From Nocardioides ginsengisegetis (GTDB taxonomy: Bacteria > Actinomycetota > Actinomycetes > Propionibacteriales > Nocardioidaceae): 64,000 nt of DNA. Under the pieces are notes generated by a model. The model searched no databases, was not told the origin of the DNA, and worked only from the letters and a program-made list of their open reading frames with translations. Position 1 is the stretch's first letter, and every line of letters begins with the position of its first letter. Shown piece by piece: positions 7,674-14,763 of the stretch. The translations under genes were made by a program, and so were the position numbers. The stretch spans positions 186,001-250,000 of the forward strand of contig NZ_JACGXA010000001.1 in assembly GCF_014138045.1 (NCBI RefSeq), read 5' to 3'.

Positions 7674-8876
7674 TCAACCGGTGGATGCAACAGCGTGCGG
7701 ATCTGTGGGTTGTGAGAGTAGTTCGTCGAGAGCTTCGGCGGGGGTCTTGAACCCGAGTCGCTTGCGGGGTCGGCTGTTCAGTTTTCGGGCCACGTGCTCG
7801 AGGTAGTCGGGGCCGAAGAGGGAGAGGTCGGCGCCCTTGGGGAAGTACTGGCGCAGCAGCCCGTTGGTGTTCTCGTTGGTGCCGCGTTGCCAGGGCGAGT
7901 GCGGGTCGCAGAAGTAGATCTCCAGGTCGGTGGCGGCGGCGATCCGGACGTGGCTGGCCATCTCGCGGCCCTGGTCCCAGGTCAGGGTCTGCCGCAGCGT
8001 CTCGGGCAGCCGGCTCATCGCCTCGATCATCGCAGCGGCGACGGTGTCTGCGCCGTGGTTCTCCGGCAGGTGCAGCAGCATGGTGAACCCGGTGGCGCGC
8101 TCCACCAGGGTCCCGATCGCGGACCGGGAGCTGGCCCCCACGATCAGGTCGCCCTCCCAGTGGCCGGGCACGGCTCGGTCCTCGACCTCGGGCGGACGCT
8201 CGCTGATGTTGACCATGTCCGGGATCTTGCTGCCCCCGCGTTGCCCGACCGGTCGACGTGGCTTGCGCAACACCCGGCCGGTGCGTAGCCGTTTGTGCAG
8301 GTCCCGGCGCAGTTCGCCGCGTCCCTGGACGAACAGCGCCTGGTAGATCGGCTCGTGGCTCACCTGCATGTCCTCATCGTCGGGGAAGTCGATCTTCAGC
8401 CGTGCCGCGATCTGCTCGGGGCTGTGCTCCTCCTCCAACCGACGAGCCACCTCCGCGGCCAGGGCAGGGTTGCCGGCCAGCTTCGTGGTCTTGGGTCGAC
8501 TCGCTCGCCGGTCCGCCGCGGCCTGCGCGACCGTGGCACGGTACTTGGGCCGCCGGTCGGGAAAGTAGGTGCTGCCGGCTGCCAGCTCCCGCCCGATGGT
8601 CGAGCGATGCACACCGACCTCGCGGGCGATCTCAGCCTTGGACATCCCCTCCGACCAGAAGGCGGCAATGTCCTCGCGTTGCTCCAGCGTCAACCGGGGG
8701 CGAACAGACCCGGGCTCTTGGCGTGAGGGACACACCCCGCCACGCTCACGGAACCATGCCTGCCCGCAGTTGACCGACACACCGGCGGCTCGCGCGGCCT
8801 CCCCGATCAGCAGGCCGGCCCGGATCCCATCCCAGAACCGTGACCGGACCTCGCGGCAATATCCCGGACGGCCCAT
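7674..8876 (-). CDS. IS30 family transposase
   Basis: A 400-residue DDE transposase. The N-terminal part has two helix-turn-helix units, the second being MSKAEIAREVGVHRSTIGREL. The catalytic core has the first Asp in GHWEGDLIVG, the second Asp in LTWDQGREMA, and the Glu in the IS30 signature SPWQRGTNENTNGLLRQYFP. The frame is uninterrupted and of normal family length. The ATG at 8876 follows a GAGGGG ribosome binding site; a GTG three codons earlier is less well placed. The stop lies 42 bp inside the left end of the element. The enzyme cuts and joins the terminal repeats and probably acts on target sites resembling its own ends. Confidence 0.96.
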   Translation of the reverse strand: MGRPGYCREVRSRFWDGIRAGLLIGEAARAAGVSVNCGQAWFRERGGVCPSRQEPGSVRPRLTLEQREDIAAFWSEGMSKAEIAREVGVHRSTIGRELAAGSTYFPDRRPKYRATVAQAAADRRASRPKTTKLAGNPALAAEVARRLEEEHSPEQIAARLKIDFPDDEDMQVSHEPIYQALFVQGRGELRRDLHKRLRTGRVLRKPRRPVGQRGGSKIPDMVNISERPPEVEDRAVPGHWEGDLIVGASSRSAIGTLVERATGFTMLLHLPENHGADTVAAAMIEAMSRLPETLRQTLTWDQGREMASHVRIAAATDLEIYFCDPHSPWQRGTNENTNGLLRQYFPKGADLSLFGPDYLEHVARKLNSRPRKRLGFKTPAEALDELLSQPTDPHAVASTG

Positions 8877-8932
8877 CTGCAACACCCCTCAAGCCGTGGT
8901 GTTGCATCCACCCCTTGAGCCCAAGGCCCGCT

Positions 8933-8960
8933 GGACAACAGAAACGTGCCGGACTATCCC
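8933..8960. repeat. Right terminal inverted repeat of the IS30 element
   Basis: Exact reverse complement of the left repeat. The complement of bases 8954-8956 is the TAG stop codon of ispD, so the element has replaced the native end of that gene. Confidence 0.95.
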
Positions 8961-9640
8961 GACAGACGCTCCGCCAGCGCCACGTCCTCGGGGAACGTGA
9001 TCTTGAGGTTGGCCGGACTGGAGGGGACGGCTGCGACGGTGAAGCCCGCGGGGCCGTACCGCTCGAGGCAGGCCGCGGTGTCGGTGCCCTCGAAGCCGTC
9101 GGCGTCGGCCGCGCGGTAGGCCGCGAGGAGGTCAGGGGCGCGGAAGGCCTGCGGGGTCTGCACGCCGACGAGCTCGACCGCCGGGACGACCACGGAGGGG
9201 TCGCGGGCCAGCAGGTGCCCGAGGGGTACGACGGGGATCGCCCCACCGGACTCGCGCGCGGCCGCGATCGTGTCGGCGAGGAGCGACGTGCCGGACAGCG
9301 GGCGGGCGCCGTCGTGGATGGCGACGACGTCGATGGCGCCGGACTCGATCTCGGGGGCCAGCGCGCGGAGGGCGTTCCACTCCGAGGCGTGCCGGGTCTC
9401 GCCGCCGGCGAGGACGACCACCTCGCCGTCCCCGAGGTACGGCGCCACCGCGGCCGCGACGGTCTCGCGCTCGTCGGCGCGGACCACGAGCAGGACCCGG
9501 GCCACGCCGGGGAGCGCCAGCGCGTCGCGCACCGACCAGGCGACCACCGGGGCGTCGCCCAGCGGCAGCAGCACCTTGTTGACCTCGGCGCCGACGCGGG
9601 TGCCGGACCCGGCGGCGAGGACGACGACGGCAGCAGGCAT
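8954..9640 (-). CDS. ispD: 2-C-methyl-D-erythritol 4-phosphate cytidylyltransferase with altered MEP arm
   Basis: A 228-residue IspD of the MEP isoprenoid pathway (CTP + MEP to CDP-ME). The CTP loop [20 protein letters not shown] (7-26) carries Arg15 and Lys22; HDGARP (109-114), VQTPQAF (160-166) and [11 protein letters not shown] with Lys213 follow. However, the segment that normally reads PVTDTIK...DR is [20 protein letters not shown] (139-158): the MEP-arm Thr and Arg are missing and the arm is shorter. The missing elements are present in the IspD-like gene at 7061. The last residue and stop codon are provided by the IS30 terminal repeat, changing only the extreme C-terminus. The ATG at 9640 begins [11 protein letters not shown]. 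Confidence 0.9.
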   Translation of the reverse strand: MPAAVVVLAAGSGTRVGAEVNKVLLPLGDAPVVAWSVRDALALPGVARVLLVVRADERETVAAAVAPYLGDGEVVVLAGGETRHASEWNALRALAPEIESGAIDVVAIHDGARPLSGTSLLADTIAAARESGGAIPVVPLGHLLARDPSVVVPAVELVGVQTPQAFRAPDLLAAYRAADADGFEGTDTAACLERYGPAGFTVAAVPSSPANLKITFPEDVALAERLSG

Positions 9641-9720
9641 GCGCCGGAGTGTACGGAGCGTCCCCGGGCCGTGAGGCCGCGCACGGTTGTGAGGTCGTGA
9701 GGACAAGTTGATGTTTCCGA

Positions 9721-9746
9721 GAAACCTCCGTGCACGGATGCGAAAC
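9721..9746 (+). promoter_or_regulatory. Possible GlnR-type site upstream of the nitrate operon
   Basis: Two GAAAC boxes (9721-9725 and 9742-9746) are 21 bp apart, the second preceded by TGCAC at a 6-bp spacing, resembling the GTnAC-n6-GAAAC half-sites bound by GlnR in actinobacteria. The first GAAAC also closes a GTTTC-CGA-GAAAC palindrome. The match is partial. Nitrogen control of nitrate assimilation through GlnR and NnaR is established in Streptomyces; here it is inferred. Confidence 0.4.
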
Positions 9747-9798
9747 GTCGGCTCCCGAGAGTGGGGGACACATCCCGAAACCCCCACCAGGAGCACCC

Positions 9799-11235
9799 AT
9801 GTCCGTGACCGCACCCCCGGCCGCGCCGCACACCGGACGGCGTACCGGCCGCTGGATCGACGACTGGCGCCCCGAGGACCCCGAGTTCTGGGAGTCCACC
9901 GGCGCCCCCGTCGCCCGCCGCAACCTGATCTGGTCCATCCTCGCCGAGCACCTCGGCTTCTCCGTCTGGCTGTTCTGGAGCGTCAGCGCGGCGCTGCTGG
10001 TCAAGGTCGGCTTCGAGTTCTCCGTCTCGCAGCTCTTCCTGCTCGTCGCCGTGCCCAACCTGGTCGGATCGCTGCTGCGGCTGCCCTACACGTTCGCGGT
10101 GCCGAAGTTCGGCGGCCGCAACTGGACGGTTGTCAGCGCATTGCTCCTGCTCGTCCCGACGCTGCTCTTCGCGACCGCCGTCCAGGACCCGACCACGCCG
10201 TACTGGGTCTTCCTGCTGATCGCCGCGACCGCGGGCGTCGGCGGCGGCAACTTCGCCTCCTCGATGGCCAACATCAACTTCTTCTACCCGGCCAAGCGCA
10301 AGGGCCTCGCCCTGGGGCTCAACGCCGCCGGCGGCAACATCGGCGTCGCGGTGCTCCAGCTCGGGCTGCCGATCGTGGTCGGCGGCGCCGGCCTCTTCGG
10401 CCTCGTGAAGGCCAGCTCCGGCGGGCTGCACCTCGCCCGGGCCGGCTACCTCTACGCCGCCCTCGCCGTCGTCGCCGCGATCATGGCGTACTTCTTCATG
10501 GACAACCTGTCCTCGGCCCGCTCCAACGCCAGGGACGTCGCCTCGGTCGTCACGCACAAGCACACCTGGGTGATGTCGTTCCTCTACATCGGCACGTTCG
10601 GCTCGTTCATCGGCTACTCCGCCGCGCTGCCGCTGCTGATCAAGCTGGAGTTCTTCGTCCCCGAGCCGCTCCCGACCGGCACCGGCATCAACTTCGCCTA
10701 CTACGCGTTCCTCGGCGCGCTCGTCGGCTCGATCACGCGGCCGTTCGGCGGCTGGCTGGCCGACAAGTACGGCGGCGCCCGCGTCACCCTCGCGACGTTC
10801 GGCGCGATGATCCTCGGCACCCTCGGGGTGCTGTGGACCGTCACCCAGCTCGCTCCCAACCCGACCGCCGACCCGGCGATCGCGCTGGACAACAAGTCGA
10901 TGTTCCCGCTGTTCCTGGTGGCGTTCCTCTTCGTCTTCGCCGCGACCGGCATCGGCAACGGGTCGACCTTCCGGATGATCCCGGCGATCTGGAAGCGCGA
11001 CACCAAGAAGTCCTCGGCCGTCATCGGCATCGCCTCGGCCGTCGGCGCGCTCGGCGGCTTCCTGATCCCGCTGGCCTTCGGCGCCCCGTGGATCGACAAC
11101 CCGGTCGAGTCGGTGAAGACGGCGTTCGGCGTGTTCACGGCCTTCTACGTCGTGTGCCTGGTCGTCACCTGGGCGGTCTACGTCCGCAAGGCGTCCGTCG
11201 CCAGGGTCGCCGGCCTCGCCGACGCCCGCATCTGA
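9799..11235 (+). CDS. narK: NarK-type nitrate/nitrite transporter (MFS)
   Basis: A 478-residue major facilitator with 12 predicted helices. The nitrate signature appears twice: [19 protein letters not shown] (first) and the equivalent region [15 protein letters not shown] (second), with conserved Arg in helices 2 and 8 ([18 protein letters not shown]). It imports nitrate and/or exports nitrite at the cytoplasmic membrane. The ATG at 9799 follows AGGAG at 9788-9792. It begins the assimilation gene set; the nitrate reductase gene starts 40 bp later behind its own AAGGAGA site. The upstream region holds a possible GlnR site. Confidence 0.94.
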   Translation: MSVTAPPAAPHTGRRTGRWIDDWRPEDPEFWESTGAPVARRNLIWSILAEHLGFSVWLFWSVSAALLVKVGFEFSVSQLFLLVAVPNLVGSLLRLPYTFAVPKFGGRNWTVVSALLLLVPTLLFATAVQDPTTPYWVFLLIAATAGVGGGNFASSMANINFFYPAKRKGLALGLNAAGGNIGVAVLQLGLPIVVGGAGLFGLVKASSGGLHLARAGYLYAALAVVAAIMAYFFMDNLSSARSNARDVASVVTHKHTWVMSFLYIGTFGSFIGYSAALPLLIKLEFFVPEPLPTGTGINFAYYAFLGALVGSITRPFGGWLADKYGGARVTLATFGAMILGTLGVLWTVTQLAPNPTADPAIALDNKSMFPLFLVAFLFVFAATGIGNGSTFRMIPAIWKRDTKKSSAVIGIASAVGALGGFLIPLAFGAPWIDNPVESVKTAFGVFTAFYVVCLVVTWAVYVRKASVARVAGLADARI

Positions 11236-11275
11236 GTCTCGACAGGCTCGACCACCCCCCACAAGGAGACCTCCG

Positions 11276-13318
11276 ATGACCGAGACCCACTGCCCCTACT
11301 GCTCGCTGCAGTGCGGGATGAGGCTGACGGGTCGCCGGTCACCGGAGGTCTCTGCGTGGGAGGAGTTCCCGGTCAACGAGGGCGGGCTGTGCCGCAAGGG
11401 CTGGAACGCCGCCGGCCTCTACAACAACCGCGATCGGCTGACGACGCCGCTGGTGCGGGACCGGGCGACGGGCGAGTTCCGGCCGGTGAGCTGGGACGAG
11501 GCGCTCGACACCATCGCGGAGAAGCTCACCGAGCTCCAGGCCGAGCACGGCCCGGACAGCGTCGCCGTCTTCGGGGGCGGCGGGCTCACCAACGAGAAGG
11601 CCTACCAGCTCGGCAAGTTCGCCCGGGTCGCGCTCGGCACCAGCCAGATCGACTACAACGGGCGCTGGTGCATGAGCTCGGCCGCCTCCGCCGGCACCCG
11701 CGCCTTCGGCCTGGACCGCGGACTGCCGTTTCCCCTCCAGGACCTCGAGCGGACCGACGTGGCCGTCCTCGTCGGCTCCAACCTCGCCGAGACCATGCCC
11801 CCGGCGGCCCGCCACCTCGACGCCCTGCGCGAGCGCGGCGGCACGGTCGTGGTCATCGACCCCCGCCGCACCGCCACCGCCGACCGCGCCGACGTCGTCC
11901 TCCAGCCCGTCCCCGGCACCGACCTGGCCCTCGCGCTGGGCGTCCTGCACCTGCTGGTCGCGGGCGGCCACGTCGACGAGCAGTACGTCGCGGAGCGCAC
12001 CACCGGCTTCGAGGACGTCCGCCGCTCCGTCGCCTCGTGGTGGCCCGAGCGGGTCGAGCGGGTGACCGGCGTCCCGGCAGCCGAGGTGCGCGCAATCGCG
12101 CAATTGTTGGGAAACGCGCGCAAGGTCATGGTCCTCACCGCGCGCGGCGCCGAGCAGCACAGCCAGGGCAGCGACACCGTCCTGGCTTGGATCAACGTGG
12201 CGCTCGCGCTGGGCCAGTGCGGCACGACGTACGGCGGCTACGGCTGCCTCACCGGCCAGGGCAACGGCCAGGGCGGCCGCGAGCACGGCCAGAAGGCCGA
12301 CCAGCTGCCCGGCTACCGGATGATCGACGACCCGGCCGCCCGCGAGCACGTCGCCGGCGTCTGGGGCGTGCCGCCCGAGTCGCTGCCCGGCAAGGGACGG
12401 TCGGCCTACGAGCTTCTCGACGCCCTCGGCACCGAGACCGGGCCGAAGGCGATGCTGGTCTTCGGCAGCAACATCGTCGTCTCGGCCCCCAACGCCAGCC
12501 ACGTCACCCGCCGGCTGGAGTCGCTCGACCTGCTCGTCGTCGCCGACATCGTGCTGTCGGAGACCGCCGCCATCGCCGACGTCGTCCTGCCGGTGACCCA
12601 GTGGGCCGAGGAGACCGGCACCATGACCAACCTCGAGGGCCGCGTCATCCTGCGCCGCAGGGCGATCACCCCGCCCAGCGGTGTGCGCAGCGACCTCGAC
12701 GTCCTCCAGGGGCTGGCCAAGCGCCTGGACTCGCCGATCCCGTTCGAGACCGACCCGGAGGAGATCTTCGCCGAGCTCGGCCTGGCCACCCGCGGCGGCA
12801 AGGCCGACTACTCCGGCATCACCTACGCCCGGATCACCGAGGAGATGGGCGTGTTCTGGCCGTGCCCGAGCGCGGACCACCCCGGCACGCCGCGGATGTT
12901 CCTCGAGGAGTTCGCCACCCCCGACGGCCGGGCCCGCTTCCACGCCGTCGAGCACCGCGGCGCCGCCGAGCAGCCGGACGCGGACTACCCCGTCCACCTG
13001 ACGACCGGCCGCGTGCTCGCGCAGTACCAGTCCGGCGCCCAGACCCGCCGCGTCCGCGACCTCCCCGACACCGGCGCCTTCGTCGAGATGCACCCGATGC
13101 TGGCCGGCCGGATCGGCGCCGCCGACGGCGCCACCGTCCGGGTCACCACCCGGCGCGGCACCATGACCGCCCCGGCCCGGGTCGTGGACACGATCCGTCC
13201 CGACACCGTCTTCGTGCCGTTCCACTGGGTCGGCGCCAACCGGCTCACCAACGACGCCCTCGACCCGGCCAGCCGGATGCCCGAGTTCAAGGTCTGCGCC
13301 GCGGCGGTGACCGCATGA
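11276..13318 (+). CDS. nasA: Assimilatory nitrate reductase catalytic subunit (molybdopterin)
   Basis: A 680-residue molybdopterin oxidoreductase reducing nitrate to nitrite in the cytoplasm. The N-terminal [4Fe-4S] site is CPYCSLQCG with a fourth Cys in GGLCRKGWN (Cys6, 9, 13, 39). Then come NGRWCMSSAASAGTRAFG (Mo active-site region), VIDPRRTATADRADV and the C-terminal MGD-binding domain from VHLTTGRVLAQYQSGAQTRR. There is no twin-Arg signal, consistent with the assimilatory type. An AAGGAGA site precedes the ATG. The stop overlaps the next start (ATGA), giving tight coupling with its probable electron donor. Confidence 0.93.
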   Translation: MTETHCPYCSLQCGMRLTGRRSPEVSAWEEFPVNEGGLCRKGWNAAGLYNNRDRLTTPLVRDRATGEFRPVSWDEALDTIAEKLTELQAEHGPDSVAVFGGGGLTNEKAYQLGKFARVALGTSQIDYNGRWCMSSAASAGTRAFGLDRGLPFPLQDLERTDVAVLVGSNLAETMPPAARHLDALRERGGTVVVIDPRRTATADRADVVLQPVPGTDLALALGVLHLLVAGGHVDEQYVAERTTGFEDVRRSVASWWPERVERVTGVPAAEVRAIAQLLGNARKVMVLTARGAEQHSQGSDTVLAWINVALALGQCGTTYGGYGCLTGQGNGQGGREHGQKADQLPGYRMIDDPAAREHVAGVWGVPPESLPGKGRSAYELLDALGTETGPKAMLVFGSNIVVSAPNASHVTRRLESLDLLVVADIVLSETAAIADVVLPVTQWAEETGTMTNLEGRVILRRRAITPPSGVRSDLDVLQGLAKRLDSPIPFETDPEEIFAELGLATRGGKADYSGITYARITEEMGVFWPCPSADHPGTPRMFLEEFATPDGRARFHAVEHRGAAEQPDADYPVHLTTGRVLAQYQSGAQTRRVRDLPDTGAFVEMHPMLAGRIGAADGATVRVTTRRGTMTAPARVVDTIRPDTVFVPFHWVGANRLTNDALDPASRMPEFKVCAAAVTA

Positions 13319-14763
13319 GTGTGGTGGTCGTCGGCAACGGGATGGCCGCCACCCGCCTGGTCGAGGAGCTGACCGCCCGCGGGTACGCCGGCGACGTCAC
13401 CGTCCTCGGCGACGAGCCCGTGCCGGCGTACAACCGGATCCTGCTCAGCGCCGTCCTCGAGGGCACCCATTCCCGCGGCGCCATCACGCTGCGCGAGGGG
13501 TACGCCGGCAACGTCACCGTCCGCACCGGCAGCCGGGTCCTGGAGATCGACCGGGAGGCCGGCGAGGTGATGCTCGTCGACGGCGAGCGGATCGGCTACG
13601 ACCGGCTCGTGCTGGCCACCGGCAGCATCCCCACCCTGCCGCCGATCCGCGGCCTGGTCCGGATGGACGGCCAGCTGCACCCGAAGGTGCACGCCTTCCG
13701 CAGCCTGGCCGACTGCGACCGCCTCGACGCGGCCCTGCCGAAGGCCCGTCGAGCCGTCGTGGTCGGCGGCGGCCTGCTCGGCCTCCAGGTGGCCCGGGCG
13801 CTGACGCTCCGCGGCGTGGCGACCGAGGTCGTCGAGGGCACCGAGCACCTGCTCTCCAGCCAGGTCGGCGAGCCGGGCGGCAAGGTCCTGGCCCGCGACC
13901 TGCGCAAGCTCGGCACCGAGGTCTACACCGGCACCCGCGCGGTCCGGCTCACCGACGACGGGCTGGTCCTGGACAACGGCTACACCCTCGAGACGGACCT
14001 GGTCGTCCTGACCGCCGGCGGCCGCCCCTCGACGGCGCTGGCTCGCCGCGCCGGCCTGATGGTGCGCCGCGGCGTCGTCATCGACGGGTCGCTCGCCTCG
14101 GTGACCGACGACCGCATCCACGCCATCGGCGACTGTGCCGAGCACCGCGGCGTGACCACCGGCTTCGTGCCGCCGGCCTGGGAGCAGGCGGGCGTCCTGG
14201 CCGACCACCTCACCGGCTCCGACGCGGCCTACGCCGGCTCCCGCAACGTCGCCCGGCTGCGCGCGACCGGCCTCGACGTCGCGGTGCTGGGCGACCCCGA
14301 GCACACCGACGGCGAGGTCGTGGAGATGACCAACCCGCTCGCCGGCACCTACCGCAAGCTCGTCGTGCGCGAGGGCGTCATCGTCGCCGCCGCCCTGGTC
14401 GGCGACCTGTCCCGGGTCGGCCTGATCACCCAGCTCTACGACCGGCACACGGTGCTCGGCCCCCACGAGCCCGGCGAGCTGCTCGCCCCCGAGTCGCCGG
14501 CCGCGCCCGTCGTCCTCACCGACGACGCCGAGGTCTGCGCCTGCGCGGGCGTCAGCGCCGGCCGGATCCGCGCCTGCGCCGACCTCGACGAGGTCCGCGC
14601 GAGCACCCGCGCCACCACCGGCTGCGGCGGCTGCACGCAGGTCGTCCAGCGCCTGCTCGAGCCGGCCGGTGCCGCGGATCGTTTTCACGCCCGAAACATG
14701 ACGAAACAGCCCAACAACACAGTCGACCTACCGTCGACGCATCCCGGAAGGACCTCCCGATGA
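13315..14763 (+). CDS. FAD-dependent oxidoreductase with BFD-like [2Fe-2S] domain, probable nitrate reductase electron-transfer subunit
   Basis: A 482-residue protein resembling the N-terminal half of NirB. It has an FAD Rossmann motif (VVVVGNGMAATRLVEEL), an NAD(P) motif (AVVVGGGLLGLQVARAL, about 153-169), the second FAD motif (IHAIGDCAEH) and a C-terminal BFD-like cluster domain with CACAG and TTGCGGCTQ (four Cys). It probably passes electrons from NAD(P)H to NasA, as NasB-type subunits do. It overlaps nasA and nirB by 4 bp at each end. The final 20 or so residues after the cluster domain (HARNMTKQPNNTVDLPSTHP) are unstructured and read across the nirB ribosome binding region. Confidence 0.85.
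   Translation: MSVVVVGNGMAATRLVEELTARGYAGDVTVLGDEPVPAYNRILLSAVLEGTHSRGAITLREGYAGNVTVRTGSRVLEIDREAGEVMLVDGERIGYDRLVLATGSIPTLPPIRGLVRMDGQLHPKVHAFRSLADCDRLDAALPKARRAVVVGGGLLGLQVARALTLRGVATEVVEGTEHLLSSQVGEPGGKVLARDLRKLGTEVYTGTRAVRLTDDGLVLDNGYTLETDLVVLTAGGRPSTALARRAGLMVRRGVVIDGSLASVTDDRIHAIGDCAEHRGVTTGFVPPAWEQAGVLADHLTGSDAAYAGSRNVARLRATGLDVAVLGDPEHTDGEVVEMTNPLAGTYRKLVVREGVIVAAALVGDLSRVGLITQLYDRHTVLGPHEPGELLAPESPAAPVVLTDDAEVCACAGVSAGRIRACADLDEVRASTRATTGCGGCTQVVQRLLEPAGAADRFHARNMTKQPNNTVDLPSTHPGRTSR

Larger units (their letters stand above)
7632..8960. mobile_element. IS30-family insertion sequence, apparently intact
   Basis: A 1329-bp element bounded by perfect 28-bp terminal inverted repeats and carrying one full-length IS30-type transposase. 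A further perfect 13-bp inverted pair (GGTGGATGCAACA at 7680-7692 and its complement at 8900-8912) lies inside the ends. No convincing target duplication is visible. It separates the convergent IspD-like and ispD genes, and its right end forms the last codon and the stop codon of ispD. The perfect ends and intact frame suggest a recent insertion. Confidence 0.93.

Noticed and set aside
7632..8960. Frameshifted or dead insertion sequence
   Set aside because: The transposase frame is uninterrupted, all three catalytic residues are present and the terminal repeats match perfectly.
8746..11262. An 838-codon minus-strand frame across the IS30 end, ispD and narK
   Set aside because: Composition is repeat-like shadow; the genuine genes on both strands are identified by motifs and better starts.
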